Part shown: in pieces, positions 10,600 through 22,389 of the stretch | How positions within the stretch are numbered: position 1 is the first letter of the stretch | Layout: the number at the start of each line of letters is the position of its first letter | NCBI GenBank assembly: GCA_034766995.1 | Contig: CM068316.1 | Coordinates: 27,157,606 to 27,221,605, forward strand | From: Acanthacorydalis orientalis | Taxonomy: Eukaryota > Arthropoda > Insecta > Megaloptera > Corydalidae | Direction of reading: 5' to 3' | Length of the DNA stretch: 64,000 nucleotides | Translations under genes and position numbers: made by a program | The notes under the pieces: model-generated | Seen by the model: only the letters and a program-made list of their open reading frames with translations | Databases searched by the model: none | Told to the model about the DNA's origin: nothing

Positions 10600-10689
10600 T
10601 ATGAGCGATGCGAGTCAGAGAAGCGAGCGAAGCGAGTGGGCGCAAGCAGTCCGTGGTCGGTGAGACTAGGGAGCAGATTCCCCTAGTAT

Positions 10690-11480
10690 ATTAGTAAAAA
10701 AATAAAATGCTTTTTTGCACATTACAACTCTTGACTATATGTTGAGTCCATAACGGAAGACTCAAAAAAATTACTTCAGCTTTGGATTATCTATTAAACT
10801 TTTCTGACCTTACTTACATTATTAGATTAACATTTATTTAAATCTTTTCAGAACTTTTTGAATAATAAAAAGTACAATTACTTCGAGAAATCCTAAATAG
10901 TGATCAAATAGTGATCGAAAGCAATAAATAAACATTCTGTTTGAAATCAAAAGTGAATCAGAAGAAAAAAAAATAGTAATAAATAATAACAATGGAAAGT
11001 ATACACTATTCAAATGTAATTGTATAAAAAAAAGAAAAATACAGAAAGAAAATAATTTTTCAGGTTCACATTATATAATTTTACTTATTTCTCAAACATT
11101 ACTCTTACTGTAGTGAACCAGAAATTCACAATATCAGATAATCAGTTGTCAATCAGTTGATTGGCAACTGATGAACGTTGCAAAGAAGGATCTATTTAAT
11201 TTTTTATTCGTTATTGTCATGAACTATGGGTGCATCACGTGATTTTGGAAAAAATGCAATAAGGTGCAAAAAAAACTTTCTATTATAACCCAAAAAACAT
11301 TTAATTTAAACAGTGAAATATCAAAATCACTAGATAATTGTACTAAGTATAAAAATAAATTATTCGTTTAAAAGAATTACAACTCACTTAAAAATAATTT
11401 CGAAGCAATTATAATTCATTCTCTTTTTGAAAATACCTGATTTTTCACGCAATGAATTTTCAACGTATTGGAACGATTTA
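10690..11480. other. AT-rich DNA, nothing recognised
   Basis: A local direct repeat (AATCAGTTG / CAACTGAT around 11140-11170) is the only structure noted. Confidence 0.5.
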
Positions 11481-11485
11481 TATTT

Positions 11486-11487
<2 letters not shown>

Positions 11488-11536
<49 letters not shown>
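11488..11536. repeat. (TA)n microsatellite
   Basis: Pure TA array of about 48 bp. Confidence 0.95.
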
Positions 11537-11540
<4 letters not shown>

Positions 11541-11661
11541 TGTGTGTAAATATACATTCTCTTTTAAAAAACGACCAATGAGTTTAAAAGGTAAAAAAGA
11601 TCAAGATGATTTCGGCGAATCGGATGTTTGTGTGATAACCTGTATGTCATGTACATACGTA

Positions 11662-11819
<158 letters not shown>

Positions 11820-12002
11820 AGTTTGTGGGAGTGTAAATTAACCATAATATAACAAAAATAATTAACATAATCATTTTAAAAATGGGCTCAAAAACATTCT
11901 TAAAATCACTAAATGGATATTTTGCTTTCAAAGGTAAATTATTCAAACAACATAATATATTTTATGTAATATTTGTATGTTTAAAAATGTGTATACACGA
12001 AT

Positions 12003-12027
12003 ACATACACACAGGACATACACATAC

Positions 12028-12092
<65 letters not shown>
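12003..12092. repeat. Compound (CATA)n(TA)n microsatellite
   Basis: CATA tetramers grade into a pure TA array. Confidence 0.95.
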
Positions 12093-12094
<2 letters not shown>

Positions 12095-12445
12095 CGTGTG
12101 TGTAAGTTTGTGTATTGACAATACAAATTAATGTAAAGTATAAAGTTATGCAAAACAGTTATTTTCTTTTACAACATAAAAAGCATTATTTAAAATTTTG
12201 AAAATGTGTAACATTTTTGTAAAAGTTTACATGATTGATATTGTGATAACATTTTTTCCAAAATTTAACAGTTCCATATGAATATTTTTTAATGACGGTA
12301 TCTTTTACCAGTGAAAAATATAAATCCCATAGATTAGACGAAAATTGTCACTTTGAGTATATTAAATGATAAATAAATAAAAGTTTTCTATCTGCAAAAG
12401 TACGGTATTTTTTATTATATAATTACTCAAATACTTATACATACA

Positions 12446-12446
<1 letters not shown>
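12093..12446. other. AT-rich DNA, nothing recognised
   Basis: No supported feature. Confidence 0.5.

Positions 12447-12447
<1 letters not shown>

Positions 12448-12500
<53 letters not shown>
12448..12500. repeat. (TA)n microsatellite
   Basis: TA array of about 52 bp. Confidence 0.95.
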
Positions 12501-12501
<1 letters not shown>

Positions 12502-12611
12502 CTTTGTATGTAATAAAAAATGCAGCATCATTCATGTGAAAACCGGTAATTATATGCTTTTTGGATAATTATTAATACAACAGATGTTATTTAAATGAAA
12601 ATGATATGTAG

Positions 12612-12668
12612 GTATAGGTTATTGGGGTTTTATGGCTCTTCGCCAGCTGAGGTCATTAGCGCCCGAAA
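12612..12668 (+). mobile_element. 57 bp retroposon-like insertion with 14 bp target duplication
   Basis: The 14 bp AAAATGATATGTAG occurs at 12598-12611 and again at 12669-12682. Between them is a GC-richer insert containing TGGCTCTTCGCCAGCTGAGG then TCATTAGCGCCCG and a short A-tail. A long target duplication with a 3' A-tail is the hallmark of LINE-mediated insertion, so this looks like a strongly 5'-truncated LINE or SINE tail. ATTAGCGCCCG recurs at 9105-9115. Confidence 0.65.
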
Positions 12669-12682
12669 AAAATGATATGTAG

Positions 12683-13280
12683 ATTGCAATGTTGTTGAGT
12701 AATAAATTTATACAATTATGATAATTTAATTATGCGAAAATATTTATATCTTCCCAATTTAAAAACATTTCACAAAACTTCAAATATACAGACTTATTTA
12801 ACATTCAAGAGAACTGAATTCCTATTAAAAACGATAATAATAATTTTATACATCCATGTTTCTTATATAGGTAGCTCACGAATCTCCAAAGACAACATTG
12901 TTAAAGTGAACCGTGTACATACATATGATCGAAATGAAAAAAATGTACAATGTTAATTCCTAATTTTATATTTATTTTTGTCTGTCAGTAAAGTATTACG
13001 AGTAATTACGAAGGTTACTATTAATCTTTGATAATTTTTACAGTTTTTCAATAATGATCTAACAAAACTTTAAATTTTATTTGAGAGACCTCAATAATTT
13101 TAACAAAACCTGAATTCAAGAGAGGATTAAACCATTGAGCTTTGCAGGAGAGATTTCGATCTAAGAATTATTCATCAACTCACTCACATACACACACACA
13201 TATACGACTATATTTAGAGATATGATATTGATTTTTTAGTATTTAGTGCCCCATTTTCTTTTAATAACGAAGAATCAACA
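12683..13280. other. AT-rich DNA, nothing recognised
   Basis: The frame 12732-12956 shows no motif. A short CA run lies at 13186-13200. Confidence 0.45.
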
Positions 13281-13284
13281 AGCA

Positions 13285-14147
13285 ACATCCAAATAGAATT
13301 GATTGAAATTCAATGCAACACAGTGTTAAAAGAGAAGTAAAATGAATTTGGTACTCCAGATTTTTATTTGCACTTGCCAGATAGTTTTATTGAAATGAGT
13401 ATGTTTGCAGTAAGAATCTGGGAAATGTTTAGTAGTGCAATACCTATGTGGATAATTATTCCCTTTTTTAAAAACTAATAAGACTTTACACAGGCACTGT
13501 TGATAAATAAACATTTAACATCTATAGAAAAAATATCATTATCACAAAAAATTACACCAGATATTGATAAAATGGTTTCTGTTAAATTTCTGGTAAAAAA
13601 TATTATTTTTTTTTTAATTTCTCTAATATAAAATTTTTATTGTAACGTTTGATAATAAAACCTAAAGTTAATGTGTATTTTTAATTTTTATAAATTCACT
13701 TGTATATATATAACCCGTCACAATTGACCGGAAAATATAAAGAAATATAGAAAGAAAAAAGTATTTATTGGTTTTTACAACATAATATATCTAAAAATAG
13801 AAAATATTTAAGAATGAAACTTAATGAAATTAAACTTGAAGTCTATGAGCTGACAAAGCAAACATTTCTTATCACCATAGATAAACATTTCTCGTCAGTA
13901 TACAGTATTCTGCGGACAAAGTGACAAGAAATGTAGGTCATTATTATATAAATTAAAGAAAAAAAATTGTAAAATTTAAATTTTTTTATAAAAAAATACT
14001 TTTATGGGACCCAATTATTTTCAAATATAAGAAGACCTTTTTTCGCTCGCAAAATTTTTTTTTGGGTGAATTTTTTTGTCTGCAGCCCGCATAATCTCTA
14101 AACTGAATTTAGTGGTCCGAATTCATAAATAAGTTTGATACCACGAT
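13285..14147 (+). mobile_element. hAT transposase C-terminal remnant (GTF2IRD2/ZBED-like)
   Basis: Reading across stops and frameshifts gives ELIEIQCNTVLKEK, then a LPDSFIEMSMFAV-like stretch and a LRxxLTNKHLTSI-like stretch with TPDIDKMV. This is the C-terminal dimerisation region of hAT transposases, where a CEQxFSLMK block follows LFGSTY. It is homologous to 58780-59080. The 3' flank has the CTGCAGCCCGCATAATCT region paralleling CTGCGGCCCACAG at 59300 in the other copy. The right end around GATACCACGATG corresponds to the GAGACCACTG end of that copy but is degraded. The left end is not identified. Confidence 0.6.
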
Positions 14148-14361
14148 GAGTTTGTTATAAATAAATATAACAATAAATCATTTTTAAACGAAAATAAGGA
14201 AAAAAATGATACTTTACCGCAATTTGAAGTGAATTTTAAATTTTGGATAAATCTACGAGACTGTAGGTCGTCAAAATTCTTACAACAGAACAAACAAAAA
14301 GAAGAAAAATGTGTTATTCACTGTTTTCAGCATGAACAGATTATATTATTTGGTATATATA

Positions 14362-15516
14362 AGGGTAAGGTGAAAAGTTTCGGGCCTGAATAAGAAAACA
14401 ACATTTTTTGGGTTGGTTTTCATTTATTTCTCAACATAATTTCCATTTTGTCGATACACTTTTCCCACAGATATTCCAGAGAGGTTATGCCCTACTAATA
14501 GGCCGATTTATCAAGATTCTTAAAAGAGCCATTTACAGTGTCGTTGACTTCATTGTCGTTCACAAATATTTTTCCACTGAGTCATTTTTTGAGGTTAGGA
14601 AAGAGATAGAAGTCGCTTGGAGCTAAATCTGGCAAGTATGGTGGGTGGGAAAGTAATTCGAACTTTAATTCATTGATTTTATCCATTGTAACAACTGATG
14701 TGTGGGATGGTGCATTGTCATGATGAAAAAGTACTTTATTTTCGTCAAATGGGTCATTTTTTTGATTGCATCGTTCAAATACTGCAATAAGTTCGCATAA
14801 TACTAGATATTAATTATTTTTCAGTTGATTGGTCTCAGCAGTGTGATGGCAGACCCAAGTCTCATCAACGGTTATGTATCGACGGCAAAATTCAGTTGTA
14901 TTGCGCTTATAGAGTGCCAAACAATTGGTTCAAAAGTTTTTTCAATATTGTTTTTGATCATGTGTGAGCAAATGTGGTACCTATGTAACTAACAGTTTTG
15001 TCATACACAAATTTTCGTGTAAGATATAATGCGCACATGTTCCATTGATATACTAAAAGTCTTTGCTATCTCACTCACTTTTACTCTACGATTTTCAAAA
15101 ACGCTTTTGTGGATTTTTCAATCATTTCTAGCGTAGTCGCTTCAATGGGACGTCCACTGCGTGGTTCTGCACTGGTGCTCATCCAAGTCATTTTAAGTTC
15201 ATCAATTCAGCACTTAACCGTCGTATTCGATGGAGAAGATTCCTCCAACGTTGAATCCAGCTCCTTTTTATACCGATCGCACATAAGTCTTTCAAAAAAA
15301 TTTCTTTCAATCACTACGAATTTCCACTTTTTCCATTTTGAAAAACGATGCTTCAGGAGTTCACTTCGGTGGGCTATCAAAACAATACTAAAAAACTTAT
15401 TGACTTGAAGCTTCGAACATAAGCATATGAAGAATGAACTCATGCAACACCATCAAAATATTGACCATAGTGGCACCATCTATATGTGAGACCCGGAACT
15501 TTTCTCCCTACCCCCG
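14362..15516 (-). mobile_element. mariner (irritans-like), minus strand, heavily decayed
   Basis: The ends AGGGTAAGGTGAAAAGTTTC (14362) and, inverted at 15516, CGGGGGTAGGGAGAAAAGTT are imperfect inverted repeats. Both are flanked by TA. On the minus strand the N-terminal part reads KKELDSTLEESSPSNTTVKC and RSGRPIEATTLEMIEK, typical of the irritans-type HTH. Downstream the reading is broken by many stops, but a QKWKLC-like 3' end remains. At 1155 bp it is slightly shorter than an intact 1.25-1.3 kb mariner. Confidence 0.75.
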
Positions 15517-16870
15517 TAAACATATTTAAGATAAAATAAAAATTTAATACTAAAATATAACGAATATTTTCAGTTGAAACCTGGAGAATTTTACGAAAAC
15601 GGTTCCTACACTTTTAACAACCAAAAAATGTAATATTTAAAAATATATACTACAAAATGATAAAAATAATAATGTGAGAGAAGTGAACTATTCTGTATTA
15701 TTATTTTATATGATAGGATAATACATCTCTGATGTATATTTATATACTTATGTACAAATATTTAGAGTATATTAATAAAATTCCATCCATTAATTATGCA
15801 AAATCTAAAATGAAAAGAAATGTACTGAGATATAAAAAATTCATCGTTTAACAAAAAAAAATTTTTTTCAAAACATCTAAAACAGACTACGATTAAAAAA
15901 GAGCAACGTTACAGCCTTTAGAATAACGATTCTGTTTCTCTCTTTGTAAATCTAACATTCACTGAAGTTTCGTATCATTCTAGTATAAATGTGCACGAAC
16001 TCCACATTATTTAAAATATTACGTGAATCTTTTCATGCGTTTGCTTTTCCCCTTTAAGTTTACTGAACCGGTGCATTATATCAAAGGGGCAAACTAACGT
16101 TCATACTTTTTTCTTAGAACTGCAACTTGATGTTTTCGTAGACATAGAGCCTTTTATTCAAAGTAAAAATGTAAAAAAGATGAGCAGTATATCGCAAACA
16201 GTTTCATAAAACTTAATACTCTTTTATTATTTTTAATAAAAATTCTTTTTATGTGTGGAAATAAGTTTACAAAGTATGACAGAAAAACATAATATCATTT
16301 TCAATCATTTATATTAATTTACAAAATTGTCTTAATTATTAGTTACTGGCGTTTTAAATTACACAAATACATAAATGTGGAATATTTTTTTTATAAATAT
16401 AAGTAAAAAAATCAGCTGCTAAAGTTAATTTAAATAAATTAATTTTTTAATTTACACAATGTGATGTATATTTAACTCAAATTAAGAGGTTCAGGTTATC
16501 CAAAATTATCATCTTTTTTTCATAAAAATATTAAGAATACGAAAAAAAACAATCATATTTTAATTTCAATAATTATTTCTGATTTAAAAATTCACAACAA
16601 AAATACAAATTATACTGGTGTAATTCTTTTGTAACTAAGGTCATTTAATTGGTGTTATGGAGTTATTTGCATTAAATAATATAAATTATTTTGAACAGTC
16701 GGTATAAATCACCTCGTTAACAAGCTATTAAAGATTTAGTTCATAATAAGTTACGCACATATAAGCAGATTTGTAAGTCAATAGGTAGTTCTAATTCAAG
16801 TGATTTCAATAAGGTAATTGATTACAATATTCCATTTAAAAGTATGTACATACATACATGCATGCATATT
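15517..16870. other. AT-rich DNA, nothing recognised
   Basis: No supported gene. The patch 15950-16150 is slightly less AT-rich but has no open frame with splice sites. Confidence 0.5.
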
Positions 16871-16871
16871 A

Positions 16872-16875
<4 letters not shown>

Positions 16876-16909
<34 letters not shown>

Positions 16910-16918
16910 CACATACAC

Positions 16919-16964
<46 letters not shown>

Positions 16965-16967
16965 ATA
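16876..16967. repeat. Compound (TA)n(CATA)n(TG)n microsatellite
   Basis: TA array, CATACA units, TA array, then 13 TG units. Confidence 0.95.
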
Positions 16968-17074
16968 AGTGTATACATAAAAGACAACTATACAATTATA
17001 AAAGACGATCATTTTTGTAATTCTATATTTTTTTAAATATAATTAATGTCTTTTCATAAAAAAATAAAACTTCT

Positions 17075-17235
17075 TAGAGATAGATTTTGTATTAAACTAT
17101 TATTGACGATGACCTTGGAAGCTACACGAAAAATTATGATTTTGATATCATAAAAACTACAATAAAATGTGCGATTTTATAAAACAAACGGCGGAATATA
17201 ACTGTGAGAGTGATTATATAGACATACTAACAAAC

Positions 17236-17300
<65 letters not shown>

Positions 17301-17394
17301 GATATTGAGTTAATATATGCGATTCGGAAGAGCGAGCGAGGGCGGAGCCCCCCGGTGTCAGCGAGCATAGTGACTTGGGGACACAATCCCCTAG
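17075..17394 (+). repeat. GC-tailed (TA)n repeat family, copy B
   Basis: This is the most compact copy. It has the TAGAGATAGATTTTGTATTA start, TGTGCGATTTTATAAAACAA, an AACTGTGAGAGTG block, a (TA)n tract at 17238-17299, a GC-rich tail with AGAGCGAGCGAGGGCGGAGC, then the hairpin ACTTGGGGA-CACAA-TCCCCTAGT. It ends CTAG (17391-17394) followed by T. No coding capacity. Confidence 0.6.
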
Positions 17395-17639
17395 TAAAGT
17401 GAAAATATAATTTATTTTCTAATATTAATACTGCCAACTAAATTATTTGTCATAAAACTGCCTTACTTTTCTATGATTTTTTCTTATTTGAATGGTAGAT
17501 TTAGACGCCTGTAAATAGTACATTTTTTAAATTCTTTGTTGTCTTTTAAGAGTTTAAATATATACAAAGGATATCATTCTACATTATATGTTATATAGTG
17601 AATAAATATATACAAAAGATATGGTTCTAGATTGGTGTT

Positions 17640-17960
17640 ATATAGTGAATATTCCGGACCTTGAACTATCATTATGGCAGTGTTTCACTTTACACGAGCA
17701 GTTTGGGAGTGGACATTATTATGATGGAGAATCACTTTCCCAGTCAACAAAACCCAAGGCGTAGTTCGAAAATGTAGTTTCAATTTCATCGATACTATGT
17801 CATATAACTAAGAACACTGCTTCGTTTCTTTTTGATTGGATTTGTTTCAGAATTGGACATCTATGATTCTATCTTCACTGATCAGTGAAGTGTTATCGCT
17901 TTTAAATCGAACAATCTATTCATACACTGATTTGGTTAATAATGTGCATTTATCATACTT
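17640..17960 (-). mobile_element. Decayed mariner-like fragment (minus strand, low confidence)
   Basis: On the minus strand 17650-17730 reads VILHHNNVHSQTARV, which resembles the HHDNAxxHTARV block around the second catalytic Asp of mariner-type transposases (Asp replaced by Asn). Neither ends nor the other catalytic blocks are visible. Confidence 0.35.
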
Positions 17961-18594
17961 AACATGTAGTTTACAAATAATTTAATGTGAATAACCACCG
18001 TTCGAAAAATAAATAAGGAATAAGAACAAACTGTTATTTTTTAGTGCAATGAACTGAAAATGTAAACATTTTAAAATACAAAATACTACCAAATGATAAA
18101 AGAACGATTGTTATTGAGAGGTGTATAGTAGTTGAGTAATACATTTTATACAGATCTAAATTTCATTAGCATTGATAACATTCTTCCTGAGAAAAAAATT
18201 CGGATACTTTTTGACTTAATTTGTTCTTAAAATACTAAATGGAATTTTCTAATATAATCAACATACATGAAAAATATAATCAAACAATTCATTAATTACC
18301 GATTGATCTGATTTTTCTTTTAGTAAACAATCTATAAAATTTAATTTTTATCCAATTAATTTAATTTTACTAAGAATCTATTATTTGGTATGATGATTGG
18401 TAAATTATCTGATTACAATATCAAATTTATACTCCACATAACTGACAAATAAATCAAAAAAAAAACATTTTACTAATCTTTGTAACAACTCACAATTTCG
18501 CAGGTTAAATTAATTACGAATTCATTAATTTATAATATTTTTTAAAAAATATTGAAACCTATAATTAACTTTGGTATTGCAGGCTTTATAATTA

Positions 18595-19138
18595 TTAGGT
18601 TGGTAGGAAAATTTTTATGGTTTTTGTTTTCTGAATTCTAACCTTGATTTTTTTTCAATGAAAGTGTCATTGCATCATGTTCATGTTGTACATTTTTCGG
18701 TATGTATTTTGGTAACATCAACATTGGTTTTATTTATTAATTTTGCTTCATATTAGGTTATTGAATTAAAGATGGTAAAGAAGAAAATAAGAGACAATTC
18801 TTTGCACGAGTTCAAAATGGGCGACAAAGTAACAGAAACTGTTCGTAAACTATGATTTTGGTGTGAGGACTGTTGTGCAATGGTGGTTTCAAAAATTTCG
18901 TGCTGGAGACGAGAGACGAGATTGAAGATGAAAAAGGTCGTGGGCGTCCTTCTTCAGTTAATAACCAATAACTGAATGCGTTAGTTGAATCCCAACCACA
19001 CACAATAATTCAAGAGCTTGCACAAAAATTAGGCGTTAGTCATTAATCAGTTTTAGACCACTTAAATCCACTTAAATTAAAAAAAAACGTATAGGAATTT
19101 GAAGCTTATAAACCGCAATTATTTTTTTACCAACCTAA
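18595..19138 (+). mobile_element. mariner deletion derivative, TTAGGTTGGTAG family (544 bp)
   Basis: Inverted ends TTAGGTTGGTAGGAAAAT and TTTTTTTACCAACCTAA are both flanked by TA. An ATG at about 18772 opens MVKKKIRDN and then HEFKMGDKVTETVRKL, the cecropia-type (Hsmar1-like) HTH. The frame then breaks, passes GRPSSVNNQ-like and HTIIQELAQKLGVS-like blocks, and jumps from the DHLxxL helix directly to the 3' UTR. The whole catalytic domain is missing. Immediately followed by a 230 bp (TA)n array. Confidence 0.85.
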
Positions 19139-19163
19139 TAGATTATCAGAAATGTCTACATAT

Positions 19164-19402
<239 letters not shown>

Positions 19403-20348
19403 TAACACACACATCAATATTATTATAAATAATCTGTATTCACAGTTCGACCTTTGACCTAGTCATTCCTGTAGTGCTTTTCTTAATACTTGACAACGAT
19501 TGATTTTTCGTGAAAAAGGTGTTAGCTCAGAAAAACGTTTGTCAAATAAGTTTTTCGCGGAAATTTATGGAAAGAATGTTCGTCAAATATTTGTCAAATA
19601 GTCAACAAATATTTGTCATCTCTGTGAATACTGGGTAAAACATGATGTATAGTTTAAAGTTGGATTTGAAATTATGTTATATTGAGTACCAGGCGATTAC
19701 GTTACGAAAAAAATGTTTTTTAAATTTTTTGTTACTTTAAATTTGTTAAGATATTTTAAGATATGTATTATTGGTTTTGATTTTTTTTATCATTTTGCAT
19801 ACTAAAACGTTTTTTCATTCCTCTTTTTCTTCGCTGCGTTTAAAGAAATAGAAGAAATTTGTTAAATATATTACAATTACTTTTATTTTGTAATTCTAAA
19901 ATCGTTCAATATGTGTTGGGTTCGTTGTAATCATAAACGTTTTTTTTTATTTCAAGTAACTGAATACCATTTATACCCTTATGCTTGATTTTGATATTTA
20001 TAAACATTTGATAGGAGCGTTAGAAGTTAAATATGTTTTTTTTTTACAAAGAACTACGAAAATGTTTTTTCAGCAATTTTTATCACAGGGTCATTTTAAA
20101 AATTAAAAATTTACCAAACGCAAAAGATAATTATTGAATATAGTATTTCTGATCCAATTTATTACATAAATTCCTCTGCAGAGATAATTGAAAGATGTTT
20201 ATGTTTTCATAGGAATAATAAAATATAAGAAATTAAAGGTGAAATACGGCTACACCCGTTATTAGATTTTTCATGAAATAGAAATATGTACAGATATAAC
20301 CGGAATATCCCTTTATATCGAAAAAAATTATATGGTTGGAATCGTCTC

Positions 20349-20350
<2 letters not shown>
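19403..20350. other. AT-rich DNA, nothing recognised
   Basis: Around 19560-19610 the word TTTGTCAAATA recurs three times. No gene seen. Confidence 0.5.

Positions 20351-20352
<2 letters not shown>

Positions 20353-20433
<81 letters not shown>
20353..20433. repeat. (TA)n microsatellite abutting a mariner end
   Basis: Pure TA array of about 80 bp whose last TA is the target dinucleotide of the mariner at 20434. Confidence 0.95.
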
Positions 20434-20437
<4 letters not shown>

Positions 20438-21736
20438 GTGGAACAAAGGCTCGTAGCGTTTTTAAGGTGAAATTGAAAGACAGTTTTACATATTTGTACA
20501 TATATTTTTACTATTATATATATATATATATATTCAATTACACATATATGCCATTTAGATCGACCACTTTTCGCTATTTTTTACGTACTTTCTTATTTTC
20601 ACCCTACAAGAACTTGGCATCTTTCTGGGCGATGAATTGATTCAGGTACTTTCTGCAAGCTTTCATAGAAGTAAAGTTTGTCCGTTAAGTGAATTCTGTG
20701 ACTGGTCTGAGACCGGAATAAATCGTAACCTAAAGGTGCAAGATCAGGTAAATATGGCTGGTAAGGTAGGACATCCCAGCCAAACTGCACCAATTTCTGC
20801 CGGGTCGGAAAAGAAACATGAGGTCTAGAGTTGTCTTGGTGGAAAATGATACCCTTCCGATTGAGCAGTTCCGGACGCTTTTGATCGATTTTGGCCTTTA
20901 ATTGAATCAATTGAGCACAATACTTCTCCTAACTTATCGTCTGATTACTTGGGAGAAGCTCGTCATACACAAAACCCTTCCAATCCCACCAGATACACAA
21001 CATCACCTTCTTCGGATGAACACCTGCTTTTAGAGTTGCTATCGGAGGCTCATTTCGATTTCTTTAAGACCTTTATGATCCACATTATTGCAGATTATCC
21101 ATTTTCATCGCCCGTGACAAATCGTTTCAGAAACGGATCGTTTTGGTTTGTTTTAAGAAACGACTCACTAATGGAAATATGTTATATTAAATTTTTTGCA
21201 GTTAAAATATAAGGCACCCAAACATCGTAGCGACTAATATTATACAAGGGTCTTCAAATGAATCACAATACTCTTATGACACACCTGCAGTATCTCTGCG
21301 ATATCCTGTGTTGTGTTACGTTGATTATTTTCGATAAATGTTGCAATATTGTCAGTATTAACAACTGCAGGTCCACCGAAACGCTCTAGATCCTCTAGGA
21401 CTCATTTTTCATCTCTGAATATAGCAAACTACTTTCAAACAGTACTGCCAGCTACGGAACCTTCTCCATAAATGGCGGATATCTTTTTTGCTGTCCCTGC
21501 AGTGCTTTTTTCTTTTCGAAAATAAAACAGTATCAAATGATGAAAATGAACCTTATATTTCCCTATTTTCAATTTTAAATTTAACAGACTTAGAATTTAC
21601 AAAATTGCACAAAAATTGCAGAGAAAGAAACGATGAAATCTCACCTGACAAAATAAAACGAATTAAGTCACGTCATATAATCAAGCTGCAATTAATGCAT
21701 CTATTGGAAAACGCTACGAACTTTTCTTCCAAATCC
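20434..21736 (-). mobile_element. mariner, minus strand, full length but decayed (1303 bp)
   Basis: Inverted ends share GTAGCGTTTT (20434: TTGGGTGGAACAAAGGCTCG; inverted 21736: GGATTTGGAAGAAAAGTTCG), each next to TA. Minus-strand coding pieces show KRFVTGDE (first Asp) and KKVMLCIWWDWKGFVYDELL-like text. Near 20830 come IIFHQDNSRPHVSF (second Asp) and YLPDLAPLGYDLF, where the third Asp is replaced by Gly. Stops and frameshifts are numerous. Both flanks are (TA)n arrays. The HQDNSRPHVS and PDLAP spacing identifies a DD34D mariner of a lineage different from the cecropia-type copies. Confidence 0.85.
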
Positions 21737-21739
21737 TAT

Positions 21740-21801
<62 letters not shown>
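21737..21801. repeat. (TA)n microsatellite between mariner and palindromic element
   Basis: Begins at the TA target of the mariner end. Confidence 0.95.
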
Positions 21802-21804
<3 letters not shown>

Positions 21805-21807
21805 ATT

Positions 21808-21893
21808 AACAAATATAATTTTATATAATCACTTAGAGTGATAATTTTTGCGTTCGTTGAAACACGTTAGTGAATATATGTGGAACAAATTTT

Positions 21894-21952
<59 letters not shown>

Positions 21953-22042
21953 TATAAAATTTGTTCCACATACATTCACTAATCGTGTTTCAACAAACGT
22001 AGAAACTTTTCACTTTAAGTGATTATATAAAATTATGTTTGT
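21808..22042. repeat. Palindromic (foldback) element with (TA)n core
   Basis: The left arm 21808-21897 and right arm 21953-22042 are inverted copies with only a few differences. Shared blocks include AATTTTATATAATCACTTA, GTTGAAACACG and TGTGGAACAAATTTTA. The centre is about 55 bp of TA repeats. The structure would form a 90 bp stem. It has no coding capacity and probably is a foldback MITE. Its flanks do not show an obvious target duplication. Confidence 0.8.
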
Positions 22043-22311
22043 AATTTTCATTAGTTTACTTTTTTTTAAAAACTCATTAGTTTACTTTCAAATATACAAA
22101 AAAAAATGAATAATTACCATTAAAAACACATCAGACATAATGAAAAAAATCTCATTTATTTAATATAAGATGTAAAAATGTAAAAATCTTATTTATTTAA
22201 TGTAAGAACCTTTGCTAATACAAACAAATAAATTTCTGATAATTAATACCAATATTGACTGAATTTTATAACTTTACTAGTCGGCATTATATGCATACAA
22301 ACATACATTAT

Positions 22312-22312
<1 letters not shown>

Positions 22313-22385
<73 letters not shown>
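22313..22385. repeat. (TA)n microsatellite
   Basis: Pure TA array of about 72 bp. Confidence 0.95.

Positions 22386-22389
<4 letters not shown>

Larger units (their letters stand above)
9815..10686 (+). repeat. GC-tailed (TA)n repeat family, copy A (candidate Helentron-associated element)
   Basis: It shares with copy B (17075-17394) the order: TAGAGATTTTGTA-like start, TATTATTGACGAT block, TGTGCGACTTTATAAAACAA, then CTGTGAGAGTG, a long (TA)n tract, a GC-rich tail with GAGCGAAGCGAG-like runs, and a terminal hairpin (ACTAGGG ... CCCTAGT) ending in CTAG followed by T at 10683-10687. In this copy a 490 bp GC-rich block is inserted at about 9894-10385. A CTRR end next to a hairpin and a T flank resemble Helitron/Helentron 3' ends. 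The coding fragments at 1383 and 29382 show that such elements exist nearby. Confidence 0.55.
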
